A stretch of DNA of 25,533 bases from Pseudomonadota bacterium. GTDB lineage: Bacteria > Pseudomonadota > Alphaproteobacteria > Rhizobiales > Hyphomicrobiaceae. Positions within the stretch are counted from its first letter, which is position 1, and every line of letters begins with the position of its first letter. The position numbers were made by a program, and so were the translations under genes. The DNA lies in NCBI GenBank assembly GCA_023412805.1, contig JAEZRM010000038.1:1-25533 (forward strand), written 5' to 3'. This document shows positions 23,326 to 25,533 of the stretch, piece by piece. The notes beneath the pieces are model-generated. The model was given only the letters and a program-made list of their open reading frames with translations, was not told the DNA's origin and ran no database searches.

Positions 23326-24141
23326 ATGGTGAATAGCGGATTCAGCAATAAGTCGTATCATTTCGGACGTCATGGGAGGACACATAAGCGTCAACGAGCC
23401 TTGATACTGGCGATGTTTACGTACTGCCTGCACAAAACAGGAGATCGAGACAGGGCGGAGCGCTACTATCGTAAGATGGTTCGATATTTGAGCGACGAAG
23501 ACGACAAGGAAACAAGGGAGGTGCTTCGGAGGGGGACTGCGAACCACGCATATTTTGCGCATTTCAAGGCGGAGGAAACCAAGAAGCTACTCCTCCAGAT
23601 GCAAGGTGAGTACTCCATCTCGCGAGAATTTGGCCTCAACTCCGGCATCGAGACGACGCGCGCGATCCGACTGGCAATAGAGTACGGTTATGATCTTGAG
23701 GGCAAGCCTGAGTTCCTGCAGGGTGGCTCTTTGCAATATGCACACCGATTGTTGCTGGATGACTTCGAGAGGCATGGGAAATCCTTCGAGAGGTCGATGG
23801 CCGATTTTAACATCCCCTTGCTGCACGCGAGAAAGGGGAGGTTTAAGGCGATGGAGGACGAGCTCTATAGGATTGAGAGGGAGGCTCCCAGCGGAAGCTT
23901 CCTGTCGCCATCTTGGAATGTGGTTCGAAAACTCATCGAAGCCAATGGACGGTATGCGGTATCCAAGGGACGTAAAGGGAAGGATCTTTGGAATGCAGGA
24001 CGGTTGATCGGGGAGTTGCAGCAAATGTGTTTGCGACACCCTGGGGTAACAGTGAATCCGTGGGACCGTGAGACGCTGGCTTCCATGCGCTCGGTTTTAA
24101 TTGACAGGTTCGGATCGGCGCCTCACATTGATGAGATATGA
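23326..24141 (+). CDS. Hypothetical 271-aa protein, first gene of a coupled pair
   Basis: The frame is open from 23164; possible starts are ATG 23266 (its codon overlaps the start codon of the divergent gene), GTG 23307 and ATG 23326. I chose 23326 because it leaves room for promoters; none has a good ribosome site. The product is helical and charged (CLHKTGDRDRAERYYRKMVR, EETKKLLLQMQGEYSISREF). Its base composition is visibly less GC-rich than the neighbours, a sign of separate origin. The stop overlaps the next start (ATGA). No catalytic motif was recognised. An accessory module such as defence or toxin-antitoxin is possible from layout only. Confidence 0.6.
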   Translation: MVNSGFSNKSYHFGRHGRTHKRQRALILAMFTYCLHKTGDRDRAERYYRKMVRYLSDEDDKETREVLRRGTANHAYFAHFKAEETKKLLLQMQGEYSISREFGLNSGIETTRAIRLAIEYGYDLEGKPEFLQGGSLQYAHRLLLDDFERHGKSFERSMADFNIPLLHARKGRFKAMEDELYRIEREAPSGSFLSPSWNVVRKLIEANGRYAVSKGRKGKDLWNAGRLIGELQQMCLRHPGVTVNPWDRETLASMRSVLIDRFGSAPHIDEI

Positions 24142-24494
24142 GTTATGTTGATTTTCAAGATATGCTTTTGGCGCCACGTAGTCGGGCAAATTACGAGTTC
24201 ATACGCTGGCGCATGCGGGATAGGCTGGACTGTGTCGCCAAAGAGCTGGCCGAGAGTGGTTTGCATGTGGGTGGGCGTCTAAGCGGCCATGAGGCATGTG
24301 CGACGTTGGCGCAGATCGCGTTGAGCGTTGCGGACGTTCCTTCTTATTGCTTTGTCGGAGGCAGGGCTGCGCGCAGCAGTGCTTCGTGGCTGGTCGCGCT
24401 GCACCCGAGGTATCTCGCTATTTCTCCGGGGCTGTTTCTGGCCCGGCCCGCCGCGCCCGGATTCCGCGCATGGGCCGAGCAGCACGACCGGTAG
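24138..24494 (+). CDS. Hypothetical 118-aa protein, second gene of the coupled pair
   Basis: The start overlaps the preceding stop by four bases, so translation is coupled. The product begins MSYVDFQDMLLAPRSRANYE, with a helical N-terminal half (FIRWRMRDRLDCVAKELAES) and a more hydrophobic C-terminal half containing SYCFVGGRAARSS. It has three cysteines, and no signal peptide. The size and coupling suit a partner protein of the 271-aa product. The family is not recognised. Confidence 0.6.
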   Translation: MSYVDFQDMLLAPRSRANYEFIRWRMRDRLDCVAKELAESGLHVGGRLSGHEACATLAQIALSVADVPSYCFVGGRAARSSASWLVALHPRYLAISPGLFLARPAAPGFRAWAEQHDR

Positions 24495-24678
24495 TGTGCA
24501 AACGGATTTGCGAGAAGGGAATTACGTTATCCGCTTGACGAACGCGAAATGGGTCGGTGACATGATTAAAGGTCAAAAGGGACAGAATTAAAGGGACGGC
24601 TGGTTGGGTGGTGGTTTGGGGGTTATAGATTTAACATAATATGCATTATGCGGGCTAAGCGTTTGAATAATAAACACA
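24495..24678. other. AT-rich stretch between convergent genes, with an inverted repeat
   Basis: From about 24620 to 24680 the sequence becomes clearly AT-rich. It holds CATAAT (24635-24640) and ATTATG (24645-24650) as a perfect inverted repeat around ATGC, and another CATTATG at about 24677. No T-run terminator and no gene were seen. An AT-rich site of this kind may be a replication, transfer or H-NS-binding site; this is speculative. Confidence 0.4.
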
Positions 24679-25427
24679 TTATGGCGAGTTGCGTTTCTTG
24701 AGATCGTAGTCGTCAGATGGCTTGAAGCGCCAAGCAAGTTGGTCGTTGCCTCGAATGCCGTGCCACATGGTGGTGCGGCCAATTAGAATAAAGGGGCGGC
24801 CGGATTCGTTCGCGTAGGACTTAAGTTCGGCCTGAGCTAGATAAAGCTTCTTTCCCCTAAGGCCCGTGAACAAGCCGTCGGCGCCGACGATGAGGATGCC
24901 GCGCGCGGGCGAGTGCTTGAGAATATCGCTGGCCGTCCAGTGGATGTCGTTGCTCCTGCGCGGCATGGGGCGGAGCGGACCGATGATAGCGCGGGCAAGA
25001 CGTTGGTTGTCGTGTTCTGTGCTGGGGCTGACAATGAGGAGGGTGTGCTTGAGGGGCCGGTCGAGCTCGCCGATGAATTCTGAAGACGGTGATGCCGTTA
25101 TGGCGAGATTGCCGCCGTGTCCCGGCTTGAGCCTGCCGGTAACGGCCGTGATGGCCTGCGTGATGTCTTCCTCGGTGAACTGGGTAAGACACCACCGAGG
25201 GAGAGCACGGCTGTCGGTGGCAGATGGCAGGGTGGGCCACTTGCGTCTGGTGGGAGAGGGTCGGAAGAGTCTTTGGTGGAGCTCGAGAACGGCTTGATAG
25301 CCAAGGTAGGGACCAGCCACGGGAAAGTGTGGCTTGTCCTCATTGTCGTGCAGCCAATAGTTACCGTTGTTTTCGAGGCGCGCAAGATACCCCACGCCCG
25401 GGATATCAACCTGCTCCGGCAGGGTTT
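24679..25427 (-). pseudogene. Unknown mobile-element gene, 5' end removed by the IS
   Basis: The frame is open from the IS border at 25427 and ends at 24679. The only in-frame start in this DNA is GTG 25395, with no ribosome site, while family-like sequence (TLPEQVDIPGVGYLARLENN) continues up to the IS end. The simplest reading is a gene cut by IS insertion. The remnant is about 249 codons. It has two Rossmann-like strands (HTLLIVSPST, RGILIVGADGLF) and a late strand (RPFILIGRTTMWHG), which look like an ATPase or nucleotide-binding core lacking its P-loop, but no family is recognised. The orientation matches the FtsK-like operon. The missing 5' part should lie beyond the IS. Confidence 0.6.
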
Positions 25428-25533
25428 TGGTCTGCTCCCCTGAAGTGGCTCCGGTCTGAGTGAGCGAATCCGGCTATTCCAACCTCGATCGAGGAGAAGA
25501 TGGAATGGCACGGAAGCGATACACGACGGAGCA
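25428..25533 (+). mobile_element. IS3-family insertion sequence, left-hand end (partial)
   Basis: The end TGGTCTGCTCCCCTGAAGTGG begins at 25428. It aligns with the reverse complement of the left-hand IS border at 176 (TGGCCTGCCCCACGAAGCGG) with one small gap and a few C/T changes. About 77 bases in, OrfA begins. The orientation is the same as the left-hand copy, so 177-25427 lies between directly oriented, probably related IS copies. Confidence 0.8.
25505..25533 (+). CDS. IS3-family transposase OrfA, N-terminal nine codons (partial)
   Basis: ATG 25505 begins MARKRYTTE and runs off the window. This is the typical start of IS3-family OrfA (MARKRYT.EQI), whose N-terminal helix-turn-helix binds the element ends. 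A purine-rich GAGGAGAAG upstream can serve as ribosome site. An out-of-frame ATG at 25500 is less likely. Confidence 0.75.

Overview
The window is GC-rich and looks alphaproteobacterial, most likely Hyphomicrobiales (Rhizobiales). This rests on a HWE-family sensor kinase with its single-domain response regulator, GC-rich third codon positions and the gene types present. No rRNA, tRNA or CRISPR array was seen. The gene set (H-NS-like protein, ParB-like protein, PcfJ-like protein, FtsK/TraG-type ATPase, many small unknown proteins) is that of a plasmid or integrative conjugative element rather than a core chromosome.

Both ends are insertion-sequence borders. Bases 1-176 are the right end of an IS3-family element (OrfB C-terminus plus terminal repeat). 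Bases 25428-25533 are the left end of an IS3-family element in the same orientation (terminal repeat plus the start of OrfA). The two terminal repeats resemble each other, so they are probably copies of one element. Each border cuts a gene: a hybrid histidine kinase on the left (177-839) and an unknown mobile-element gene on the right (24679-25427).

Region 1 (0.2-3.6 kb): kinase remnant, possible SRAP fragment, a small gene, a strong nested hairpin, an H-NS-like gene and an unknown 224-aa gene. Region 2 (3.9-5.9 kb, minus): HWE sensor kinase and receiver protein, translationally coupled. Region 3 (6.2-10.8 kb, minus): a protein with an internal duplication, two tandem exported four-cysteine paralogues (one interrupted by an in-frame TGA), and a PcfJ-like protein with a C-terminal repeat array. 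Region 4 (11.0-14.8 kb, plus): a ParB-like protein, a Cys-rich protein with a one-base frameshift, two paralogous single-span membrane proteins, and a repeated intergenic element that pairs a hairpin with conserved downstream motifs. Region 5 (15.0-20.2 kb): a complete selenocysteine-containing formate dehydrogenase operon (fdnG-fdnH-fdnI, minus), with a divergent small exported protein. Region 6 (20.2-25.4 kb): membrane protein, FtsK-like ATPase and two small genes (minus), then a coupled two-gene unknown operon (plus), and the IS-truncated gene.

Functionally, formate dehydrogenase would oxidise formate in the periplasm and pass electrons through the FeS subunit and cytochrome b to quinone. 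It appears to be metabolic cargo in a mobile backbone. The ParB-, PcfJ-, H-NS- and FtsK-like genes would serve maintenance and transfer. No relaxase, ParA, integrase, FdhD/FdhE or Sel gene is in the window.
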